A DNA stretch of 64,000 nt, taken from Lodderomyces elongisporus. Its lineage: Eukaryota; Ascomycota; Pichiomycetes; Serinales; Debaryomycetaceae. Position numbers and translations under genes: made by a program. Under the pieces are notes generated by a model. That model ran no database searches, was not told where the DNA came from, and was given only the letters and a program-made list of their open reading frames with translations. Location of the stretch: NCBI RefSeq assembly GCF_030384665.1, contig NC_083679.1, positions 496,001 through 560,000 of the forward strand. The letters are read 5' to 3'. This document shows, in pieces, positions 1 through 7,199 of the stretch. The stretch's first letter is position 1, and each line of letters begins with the position of its first letter.

Positions 1-150
1 GTCATATCAAAAAAACCAAATGGGTGCTGCCAATAGTGTGTGGCTGTATCAGATAGCGGACGACCAGAGTGGATAAATTGTATGTTTGGATGCATGTTGG
101 CTCAACACAATCTACAACCTTATACATCCTGCAATGCATTCTATCTCCAC

Positions 151-202
151 AAACAATTCTCGACTCATTGCAAGTTTGACGGCAATGAGTCGAGAATTGT
201 TT
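151..202. repeat. Perfect inverted repeat: 21-bp arms, 10-nt loop
   Basis: Arms at 151-171 and 182-202 pair without mismatch, loop AAGTTTGACG; the right arm runs into TTTTT. Other copies: 4659-4710, 9200-9251, 14015-14066, 18715-18766, 23259-23310, 27935-27986, 32773-32824, 37593-37644, 42375-42426, 47394-47445, 52299-52350, 56904-56955, 61524-61575. It may form a cruciform or an RNA hairpin. It is shorter than usual animal microRNA precursors. Function unknown. Confidence 0.93.
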
Positions 203-433
203 TTGCGTGTTGATTATTCCAGCAAGTCTGGTGCGAATTTACAGGGAAACATTTTTCTACTGAAGTTTGAGGAAAACTGTGGGCTCAGCTACTCCCTCCC
301 CTTCTCCCCGCCCCATACATTTACATCATATAGGCCGGGTTCCAGGTTGAACCCTACGTTGGATCCTATATCAGTTCTAGAACATAGGGGGAATTGTGCT
401 CCTATCAATGCTGCTGCCCACTGTAGTGGTTTT

Positions 434-465
434 TGTAAAGTTTTATGTAAAGTTTTTTGTAAAGT
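434..465 (+). repeat. Three spaced TGTAAAG boxes
   Basis: TGTAAAG at 434-440, 446-452 and 459-465, spaced 12 and 13 bp, just before the 11-bp array. TGTAAA resembles a forkhead-type core, but this is only a similarity. Present in all units. Confidence 0.5.
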
Positions 466-491
466 ATACACGCACCCGCGCGTCCATCTTA

Positions 492-623
492 TGTGTATCT
501 AACCTGTACCTTACCTGTATCCTACCTGTATCCTACCTGTCTCCTACATGTGTCTTACGTGTATCCTACGTGTATCCTACGTGTTTCTTACGTGTATCCT
601 ACGTGTATCCTACGTGTATCTAA
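492..623 (+). repeat. 11-bp minisatellite with TACGTG cores, U1 (12 copies)
   Basis: Consensus CGTGTATCCTA. The left copies read CCTGTATCCTA and the right copies CGTGTATCCTA, giving six TACGTG, one TACATG and several TACCTG hexamers. One turn of B-DNA is about 10.5 bp, so the cores lie nearly on one face of the helix. It sits between the two divergent open frames. Confidence 0.93.
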
Positions 624-645
624 GGTTGACTCGTTCACAGCAGCT

Positions 646-670
646 CACGTGCGCGCACACATACACATAC
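646..670. promoter_or_regulatory. E-box CACGTG inside a 25-nt alternating purine/pyrimidine stretch
   Basis: CACGTG at 646-651 opens a strictly alternating pyrimidine-purine run through GCGCGCACACATACAC to 670. Such runs can adopt Z-DNA, and CACGTG is a known bHLH site. Together with the TACGTG array it makes a dense ACGTG region. A regulatory role is inferred, not shown. Conserved in all units. Confidence 0.4.
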
Positions 671-794
671 TCCAACCCGAGATACTCCAGTTTACAATGA
701 CAGCGATTGCGCGAAATATACAGAACGTTCAATTTGAGAAATAATTTGTAGGCTGAGTGCGAAATAGAAAAATGGTTCAATTACAAATAGCAGA

Positions 795-1388
795 GTGCAT
801 ACAAAAACAGAAAGGTGTGTTAATATTAAAAAAAAAGTGCAAAGATTAATAGCAGGAACAGCAACACCATCAGCAACACCATCAGCAACACCATCAGCAA
901 CACCATCAGCAACACCATCAGCAACACCATCAGCAACACAACCAGCAACACAACCAGTGACTCAACCAGTAACTCAACCAGTGACACAACCAGTAACTCA
1001 ACTAGTAACTCAACCAGTAACACAACCAGTAACTCAACCAGTGACACAACCAGTAACTCAACCAGTGACACAACCAGTAACTCAACCAGTAACTCAACCA
1101 GTGACACAACCAGTAACTCAACTAGTAACTCAACCAGTGACACAACCAGTAACTCAACTAGTAACTCAACCAGTGACACAACCAGTGACACAACCAGTAA
1201 CTCAACTAGTAACTCAACCAGTGACACAACCAGTAACTCAACTAGTAACTCAACCAGTAACACAACTAGTAACTCAACCAGTAACTCAACCAGTAACTCA
1301 ACCAGTGACACAACCAGTAACACAACCAGTGACACAACCAGGAATAACACCAGAAACATTTTTGACAAGTTTAAATGGCATAGTTTGA
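795..1388 (+). other. Doubtful plus-strand open frame across the 12-bp minisatellite (197 aa in U1)
   Basis: ATG at 795 opens a frame with a 22-residue leader (MHTKTERCVNIKKK start), the Ala-Thr-Pro-Ser/Thr-Gln-Pro-Val repeats and the tail GITPETFLTSLNGIV. It is open in all 14 units (185-313 residues), but a 12-bp repeat cannot shift frame, so openness is weak evidence. For it: two AATAAA signals lie 31 and 49 bp past the stop, and the divergent region upstream carries many ACGTG sites. Against it: no TATA box is seen, there is no signal peptide or known domain, and a second plus frame is equally open. I do not call it a gene. Confidence 0.25.
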
Positions 1389-1408
1389 GTTTGGTCGACG
1401 TCGGATAG
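828..1408 (+). other. Second open plus frame over the same minisatellite, Ser/Thr/Asn type
   Basis: Read one base-frame over, the minisatellite gives Asn-Thr-Ile-Ser then Thr-Ser-Asn-Ser repeats dense in Asn-x-Ser/Thr sequons. It ends RNIFDKFKWHSLSLVDVG before TAG at 1406-1408. It has no ATG. It opens just after a TAA inside a run of nine A (829-837). A 25-residue frame starting at ATG 772 ends after that run and would join this one if one A were skipped. A mucin-like product is conceivable only with splicing or slippage, neither of which the sequence proves. Confidence 0.15.
861..1340 (+). repeat. 12-bp minisatellite, U1 (40 copies)
   Basis: Units are GCAACACCATCA at the left end, then CAACCAGTAACT, CAACCAGTGACA and CAACTAGTAACT variants. 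In the frame starting at ATG 795 this reads Ala-Thr-Pro-Ser then Thr-Gln-Pro-Val. A second plus frame without stops reads Thr-Ser-Asn-Ser. Because the period is 12, copy changes never shift any frame. Confidence 0.97.
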
Positions 1409-1418
1409 CACACACTAT

Positions 1419-1442
1419 AATAAATATGTTGGATATAATAAA
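1419..1442 (+). terminator. Two plus-strand AATAAA polyadenylation signals
   Basis: AATAAA occurs at 1419-1424 and 1437-1442, in an AT-rich stretch directly after the plus-strand open frames, with GT-rich sequence following. Present in all 14 units, starting 31 and 49 bp after the TGA of the Thr-Gln-Pro-Val frame. They fit the 3' end of a plus-strand transcript, but AT-rich DNA also yields AATAAA by chance. Confidence 0.4.
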
Positions 1443-2193
1443 TATGATAAATATGATAAATATTAGTGGTGCTATTCCAACACGAGCAAACAATGATTTT
1501 GATGCAACATTAACAGACCCCGGAAGCAGATTCCACAAGCTTTTCTTCTGCACCATCTGAAACAACTTGCACGGTGACTTATACAACTCAACCTGTGATT
1601 ATATGATCCCGCTGTGCCTTGTTGATACCCCTAGTGCATATGCGTCCTCGACATTTTTCGTCCCCCGTACAAGATCATACGACAAAGGCGCCATTTTGTC
1701 GCAGGATCTGCCAAGTTCAGAATAAATGTGTGAGTCAGCAGCTACACTAGTGCAATGTTGTGGTAGGCTATGGGAAACGGTAGCAGAGGTCAGTGGGCTC
1801 CCCTGCTTTGGGATCATGGTTGGGTTTGTGATATAGTCATCCGTGAAGCAGCAACAGAGGTAACATCAGAAATAGCATCAGTGACAGTATCGGTGGTAGC
1901 TTTAGACAGAGAAGGGAATTTCTAAGGACCATATCAAGCAACTCTGGGCGGGACGAGATCACCTTATTGAAGGCTTCTTCTGTGACCTGCAGTATGGGGA
2001 CCCTCTTATAAAGTGTAATGAAGTCGCCCTCAGAATGGCTCTTAGTTCCCAGTTTAGTGCTATTCATGTAATGGATGTCTGCAAAGTTAACTGCAGCTCA
2101 GATCTATTGGCACAATTCACCGCAGTATGAATCGACGGGAGTCTTAAACTTGTCAAAGTGGAAGAAATTGATGTTTTTCTGGTTAATATTGTT
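1443..2193 (+). other. Middle segment with interrupted protein-like frames on both strands
   Basis: No intact gene. Plus frame 1 reads through several protein-like stretches (for example 1561-1719, and 1909-2127 containing DHIKQLWAGRDHLIEGFF) broken by stops. A 51-residue frame, MGNGSRGQWAPLLWDHGW onward, spans 1770-1925. The minus strand is as suggestive: 1599-1817 and, in the same frame after one stop, 1371-1586; and 1837-2067. I could not decide which strand, if any, was coding. It may be a decayed gene or element carried along with the unit. A degenerate relic of the 12-bp repeat seems to lie at about 1850-1905. Confidence 0.4.
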
Positions 2194-2199
2194 TTTATT
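2194..2199 (-). terminator. AATAAA polyadenylation signal of the main gene
   Basis: TTTATT on the plus strand, 53 bp past the stop codon of the Gln/Leu-rich gene. Other units: 6702-6707, 11268-11273, 16022-16027, 20722-20727, 25266-25271, 29942-29947, 34780-34785, 39589-39594, 44755-44760, 49450-49455, 54295-54300, 58912-58917, 63615-63620. Confidence 0.65.
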
Positions 2200-2238
2200 T
2201 TTAGTTTGTGTTGTGTTTTTCGTGTTTTGTGTTTCTTT

Positions 2239-2256
2239 TGTGATATCGATATCACA
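2239..2256. repeat. 18-bp perfect palindrome over the stop codon
   Basis: TGTGATATCGATATCACA is its own reverse complement and contains the TGA stop of the main gene (2252-2254). In each unit it runs from 13 bp below to 4 bp above the lowest CDS coordinate. It could be a protein-binding site or simply a chance palindrome fixed in the founder unit. Confidence 0.85.
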
Positions 2257-2455
2257 CTAGTTCAAATGGTTGAGGTAGCGACGGTTGTTGTTGTTGTTGT
2301 AGTTGTTGTTGTTGTTGTAGTAGTTGTTGTTGTAGTAGTTGTTGTTGTTGTAATAGTAGTTGTTGTTGTTGTTGTAGTTGTTGTTGTAATAGTTGTTGTT
2401 GTTGTTGTTGTTGTAATAGTTGTTGTTGTTGTAATAGTAGTTGTTGTTGTAATAG

Positions 2456-2486
<31 letters not shown>

Positions 2487-2545
2487 AATAGTTGTTGTTG
2501 TTGTAATAGTTGTTGTTGTTGTAATAGTTGTTGTAGTTGTTGTAG

Positions 2546-2610
<65 letters not shown>

Positions 2611-2626
2611 CTTCTTTTAGCAGCAG

Positions 2627-2658
<32 letters not shown>

Positions 2659-4153
2659 CTTTTAGCAGCAGTTGTTGTTGTTGATCATCACTTTCAGCCA
2701 AAACAACTTTTTCTATTAACTCCTTCTTTTCTGCCCGTTTCTTTAGCCATGCAAACGGTTTGAACAGAGTCGTTTTGCTCTTCTTGAACCATGAAAACGG
2801 TTTAAACAGAGTCTTTCTGCTCTTCTTGAGCCGTGCAAACAATTTGAACAGTGGTATCCTACTCTTTTTAGGCTCCTTTAATTGATTCATACAGGAATCG
2901 TTTTCCTCTGGAATCCTAATATCCACAGAAACAAAATCGCAGTCCTCTGAGTTTTGGGTATTCCAATTGGTTCTTTCAACTGAGCTCACAGCATCTGACA
3001 AGGGGGCTGATACCAGTAAGACAGATGTATACGGTATATCCGCGTTTCCATCTATGGTTTCAATAGCAACATGAAATGGAAATGCGCTTGGAACGTCATA
3101 GGGCGAGCTAGACTCTAATTCTGGTATAACAGATGTATACGGTACATCCGCGTTTCCATCTATGGTTTCAATAGCAACATGATATGGAGCCTCTCTCGGA
3201 ATGATTTCATCATCATACACCGAGCTAGACTCAAATTCTGATAAGGCAGATGTACATGGTACATCCGCGTTTCCATCTGTGGTTTTAATAGCAACATGAT
3301 ATGGAGCCTCTCTCGGAATGATTTCATCATCATACACCGAGCTAGACTCAAATTCTGATAAGGCAGATGTACATGGTACATCCGCGTTTCCATCTGTGGT
3401 TTCAATAGCAACATGATATGGAGCCTCTCTCGGAATGATTTCATCATCATACACCGAGCTAGACTCAAATTCTGATAAGGCAGATGTACATGGTACATCC
3501 GCGTTTCCATCTATGGTTTCATTAGCAACATGAAATTGAAGTTGGCTTGGACTGTCATAGGGCGAGGTGAAGCTGTTATTGGATGCCTCCTCTACTTGTG
3601 AAGCACTCCTCAGGATTGTTACTGTGTCAGATTCCGTAATTATATCCTCCCTCCTTGTCTGGCGACTCTCGGAGGAAAAATCAATTCCAATATTTACTGG
3701 ACCTCTAAGTTTATCATAGATCAAACTTGACTCTGCATTTTGCAAAACAACTGATTCTGACGCAACTGATACTTCTGTGCCATCCAGCATATCCATAAAA
3801 TCATCGGGAAAAACACGTGGATCCTCCGCAATGCGTACAAAGATCGACTTTGGTGGAGAGAAATGCGGAGGGCTGTTCTTTGGTGGCTGCTTTGCATTCT
3901 CAGCTTCTAAAGCGCGCCTTCTAATTAATGGTATTCCCGTTGATGGCTCTGTGTAATCCAGCTTATTCTGAAAAATCTCGCCATAAGTTTCAGTTCCAGC
4001 TTTTCTTAGATACCTGGAGTCCCTATAGACTGAGCTGGGTTCTAAGATTGGTGAGCCTGATGACTCCCCTGGAAGTAAAAACCGAACCTTGGGTTTGGCG
4101 GGTTCGGAATCCTTTGCAAAGACATTTTGAAAACAGTTATTGAAAAAGGGCAT
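2252..4153 (-). CDS. Unrecognised tandem-repeat Gln/Leu-rich protein, copy U1 (633 aa)
   Basis: I do not recognise this protein and assign no function. It has no signal peptide or membrane segment. Residues 1-211 are unique, with a Pro-rich patch at 88-102. Three 39-residue repeats (Asp-Gly-Asn-Ala-Asp-Val-Pro, then Glu-Ser-Ser-Ser-Val-Tyr-Asp-Asp) fill 212-328 (DNA 3170-3520), followed by a degenerate 36-residue copy (329-364) and a fragment (365-380). Residues 429-470 hold three 14-residue basic-aromatic motifs (KKSRxxLFKxF type), then KKRAEKK, a possible nuclear localisation signal. Residues 491-623 are a Gln/Leu tract (DNA 2285-2683), and the tail is PSLPQPFELV. The start is the first Met after an in-frame TAA 12 nt upstream, with A at -3. 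A TATA box lies 173 bp upstream and AATAAA 53 bp downstream. Most of the chain looks disordered. The open frame is clear, but whether it is expressed is unknown. Confidence 0.78.
2285..2683 (-). repeat. CAA/CTA-TTA trinucleotide tract, Gln/Leu coding (U1)
   Basis: On the coding strand this is almost only CAA (Gln), with Leu pairs written CTA TTA. I see no CAG in the tract. It reads as GTT repeats with GTAATA interruptions on the plus strand. Codon counts, U1-U13: 133, 144, 149, 131, 157, 162, 216, 171, 162, 152, 222, 142, 143. U14 is cut. Confidence 0.97.
2744..2869 (-). repeat. 42-bp coding repeat, three copies (basic-aromatic motif)
   Basis: Three adjacent 42-bp segments encode 14-residue blocks beginning Lys-Lys-Ser-Arg/Lys and containing Leu-Phe-Lys-x-Phe, U1 residues 429-442, 443-456 and 457-470. 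They have diverged at DNA level, unlike the 117-bp repeats, so this triplication is older. The blocks are present and unchanged in all complete units. Confidence 0.9.
3170..3520 (-). repeat. 117-bp coding repeat array in U1 (3 copies)
   Basis: Three near-identical 117-bp copies encode the 39-residue repeat. Copies differ mainly in the first codons (Glu/Lys-Thr-Thr/Ile). A diverged 36-codon copy and a partial copy follow on the C-terminal side. Copy number per unit, U1-U13: 3, 3, 5, 5, 3, 4, 4, 5, 5, 4, 4, 4, 4. In every unit the array begins 633 bp downstream of the first base of the start codon. Confidence 0.95.
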
Positions 4154-4246
4154 TGTTAATTTTTAAATTGTAGTCTTCCTCGATTATTGATGATAAAATC
4201 TGGTTAAGGTTATCGAGTAAGGCTTGGTTGTATGTTTAATTCTGGT

Positions 4247-4286
4247 AAAAGAAAGAAGAAAAAGGAAAAGAAGAAGAAGAAAAGGG
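4247..4286. other. Homopurine tract in the 5' leader of the main gene
   Basis: Forty consecutive purines on the plus strand, hence a pyrimidine tract in the transcript, ending in TTTTACCAG about 88 nt before the start codon. It resembles a 3' splice site (cis, or trans for a spliced leader). I see no convincing donor between it and the TATA box. It could also form triplex DNA. Conserved in every unit. Confidence 0.5.
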
Positions 4287-4325
4287 TAAAAGAAGGTTTG
4301 AGGTCACAAGGGTTTTGTTTGTGGA

Positions 4326-4333
4326 TATTTATA
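4326..4333 (-). promoter_or_regulatory. TATA box of the main gene (TATAAATA)
   Basis: Minus-strand TATAAATA lies 173 bp upstream of the start codon, giving an expected transcription start near 4300 and a leader of about 150 nt. Other copies: 8867-8874, 13682-13689, 18382-18389, 22926-22933, 27602-27609, 32440-32447, 37260-37267, 42042-42049, 47061-47068, 51966-51973, 56571-56578, 61191-61198. Each unit therefore carries its own promoter candidate. Confidence 0.6.
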
Positions 4334-4658
4334 CTTCACCAGGTAGCCCTCCAGTCACGCCTTGTGGTTGGGGATTAACAAGTAACTTGTGTTATGCCAT
4401 ATACATTTTGGTTGCAAAACCCGCGAAGAAGTGAGGGGAACAGAAGGGCGAGGAAGTCCCTTCTGGTAGCTCAGCAGTGCGTGTGCAATTGTATGCGCTA
4501 CCAAACGCGTCATATCAAAAAAACCAAATGGGTGCTGCCAATAGTGTGTGGCTGTATCAGATAGCGGACGACCAGAGTGGATAAATTGTATGTTTGGATG
4601 CATGTTGGCTCAACACAATCTACAACCTTATACATCCTGCAATGCATTCTATCTCCAC
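4334..4658. other. Upstream region of the main gene, U1/U2 junction
   Basis: This stretch between the TATA box and the hairpin of the next unit holds no gene I can support. A minus-strand open frame of 82 codons (4355-4603) is present in every unit but lies upstream of the TATA box and has no recognisable features. An ACGCGT hexamer marks the arbitrary unit boundary used here. Confidence 0.5.
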
Positions 4659-4999
4659 AAACAATTCTCGACTCATTGCAAGTTTGACGGCAATGAGTCG
4701 AGAATTGTTTTTGCGTGTTGATTATTCCAGCAAGTCTGGTGCGAATTTACAGGGAAACATTTTTCTACTGAAGTTTGAGGAAAACTGTGGGCTCAGCTAC
4801 TCCCTCCCCTTCTCCCCGCCCCATACATTTACATCATATAGGCCGGGTTCCAGGTTGAACCCTACGTTGGATCCTATATCAGTTCTAGAACATAGGGGGA
4901 ATTGTGCTCCTATCAATGCTGCTGCCCACTGTAGTGGTTTTTGTAAAGTTTTATGTAAAGTTTTTTGTAAAGTATACACGCACCCGCGCGTCCATCTTA

Positions 5000-5131
5000 T
5001 GTGTATCTAACCTGTACCTTACCTGTATCCTACCTGTATCCTACCTGTCTCCTACATGTGTCTTACGTGTATCCTACGTGTATCCTACGTGTTTCTTACG
5101 TGTATCCTACGTGTATCCTACGTGTATCTAA
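5000..5131 (+). repeat. 11-bp minisatellite, U2 (12 copies)
   Basis: Identical to the U1 array. Confidence 0.93.
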
Positions 5132-5368
5132 GGTTGACTCGTTCACAGCAGCTCACGTGCGCGCACACATACACATACTCCAACCCGAGATACTCCAGTT
5201 TACAATGACAGCGATTGCGCGAAATATACAGAACGTTCAATTTGAGAAATAATTTGTAGGCTGAGTGCGAAATAGAAAAATGGTTCAATTACAAATAGCA
5301 GAGTGCATACAAAAACAGAAAGGTGTGTTAATATTAAAAAAAAAGTGCAAAGATTAATAGCAGGAACA

Positions 5369-5848
5369 GCAACACCATCAGCAACACCATCAGCAACACC
5401 ATCAGCAACACCATCAGCAACACCATCAGCAACACCATCAGCAACACAACCAGCAACACAACCAGTGACTCAACCAGTAACTCAACCAGTGACACAACCA
5501 GTAACTCAACTAGTAACTCAACCAGTAACACAACCAGTAACTCAACCAGTGACACAACCAGTAACTCAACCAGTGACACAACCAGTAACTCAACCAGTAA
5601 CTCAACCAGTGACACAACCAGTAACTCAACTAGTAACTCAACCAGTGACACAACCAGTAACTCAACTAGTAACTCAACCAGTGACACAACCAGTGACACA
5701 ACCAGTAACTCAACTAGTAACTCAACCAGTGACACAACCAGTAACTCAACTAGTAACTCAACCAGTAACACAACTAGTAACTCAACCAGTAACTCAACCA
5801 GTAACTCAACCAGTGACACAACCAGTAACACAACCAGTGACACAACCA
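5369..5848 (+). repeat. 12-bp minisatellite, U2 (40 copies)
   Basis: Same variant order as U1, including six Ala-Thr-Pro-Ser units. Confidence 0.97.
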
Positions 5849-6759
5849 GGAATAACACCAGAAACATTTTTGACAAGTTTAAATGGCATAGTTTGAGTTT
5901 GGTCGACGTCGGATAGCACACACTATAATAAATATGTTGGATATAATAAATATGATAAATATGATAAATATTAGTGGTGCTATTCCAACACGAGCAAACA
6001 ATGATTTTGATGCAACATTAACAGACCCCGGAAGCAGATTCCACAAGCTTTTCTTCTGCACCATCTGAAACAACTTGCACGGTGACTTATACAACTCAAC
6101 CTGTGATTATATGATCCCGCTGTGCCTTGTTGATACCCCTAGTGCATATGCGTCCTCGACATTTTTCGTCCCCCGTACAAGATCATACGACAAAGGCGCC
6201 ATTTTGTCGCAGGATCTGCCAAGTTCAGAATAAATGTGTGAGTCAGCAGCTACACTAGTGCAATGTTGTGGTAGGCTATGGGAAACGGTAGCAGAGGTCA
6301 GTGGGCTCCCCTGCTTTGGGATCATGGTTGGGTTTGTGATATAGTCATCCGTGAAGCAGCAACAGAGGTAACATCAGAAATAGCATCAGTGACAGTATCG
6401 GTGGTAGCTTTAGACAGAGAAGGGAATTTCTAAGGACCATATCAAGCAACTCTGGGCGGGACGAGATCACCTTATTGAAGGCTTCTTCTGTGACCTGCAG
6501 TATGGGGACCCTCTTATAAAGTGTAATGAAGTCGCCCTCAGAATGGCTCTTAGTTCCCAGTTTAGTGCTATTCATGTAATGGATGTCTGCAAAGTTAACT
6601 GCAGCTCAGATCTATTGGCACAATTCACCGCAGTATGAATCGACGGGAGTCTTAAACTTGTCAAAGTGGAAGAAATTGATGTTTTTCTGGTTAATATTGT
6701 TTTTATTTTTAGTTTGTGTTGTGTTTTTCGTGTTTTGTGTTTCTTTTGTGATATCGATA

Positions 6760-6963
6760 TCACACTAGTTCAAATGGTTGAGGTAGCGACGGTTGTTGTT
6801 GTTGTTGTAGTTGTTGTTGTTGTTGTAGTAGTTGTTGTTGTAGTAGTTGTTGTTGTTGTAATAGTAGTTGTTGTTGTTGTTGTAGTTGTTGTTGTAATAG
6901 TTGTTGTTGTTGTTGTTGTTGTAATAGTTGTTGTTGTTGTAATAGTAGTTGTTGTTGTAATAG

Positions 6964-6994
<31 letters not shown>

Positions 6995-7053
6995 AATAGT
7001 TGTTGTTGTTGTAATAGTTGTTGTTGTTGTAATAGTTGTTGTAGTTGTTGTAG

Positions 7054-7151
<98 letters not shown>

Positions 7152-7167
7152 CTTCTTTTAGCAGCAG

Positions 7168-7199
<32 letters not shown>

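Larger units (their letters stand above)
1..4508 (+). repeat. Macrosatellite unit U1 (4,508 bp)
   Basis: First complete copy of the tandem unit and the reference used for coordinates. It contains 12 copies of the 11-bp repeat, 40 of the 12-bp repeat, 3 full 39-residue coding repeats and a 133-codon Gln/Leu tract. Marker bases: T at 395 (shared only with U2), G at 2278 (Leu CTA near the C-terminus) and G at 2958 (Thr in the Asn-Thr-Gln version). U1 and U2 are almost the same sequence apart from 11 extra codons in the U2 Gln tract, which suggests a very recent duplication between neighbours. Confidence 0.97.

Noticed and set aside
86..502. Plus-strand 138-codon frame at the start of each unit
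   Set aside because: It runs through the hairpin and the TGTAAAG boxes and stops in the 11-bp array. No domain, composition or signal supports it, and its conservation equals that of the non-coding DNA around it.
861..1340. CRISPR-like array
   Set aside because: The 12-bp and 11-bp units are contiguous with no unique spacers, no Cas genes exist, and the DNA is eukaryotic in character.
826..1413. Minus-strand Leu/Val-rich frame over the 12-bp minisatellite
   Set aside because: Hydrophobic only because it is antisense to the 12-bp repeat; its period keeps any initially open frame open.
1362..2156. A 13-bp inverted pair (TTGACAAGTTTAA) at 1362-1374 and 2144-2156 flanking the middle segment
   Set aside because: A match of this length within a unit can arise by chance; no target-site duplication or transposase was seen.
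2158..2763. Plus-strand frame rich in poly-Val across the GTT tract
   Set aside because: It is the antisense shadow of the CAA/CTA-TTA Gln/Leu tract of the main gene; the flanking parts have no features of their own.
3160..3510. Second minus-strand frame through the 117-bp repeats (Met-Glu-Thr-Arg-Met-Tyr type)
   Set aside because: Overlapping alternative frame of the main gene; 117 is a multiple of 3, so the repeat keeps it open.
4355..4603. Minus-strand 82-codon frame upstream of the TATA box
   Set aside because: Lies upstream of the predicted promoter with no recognisable domain; kept open only because units are almost identical.
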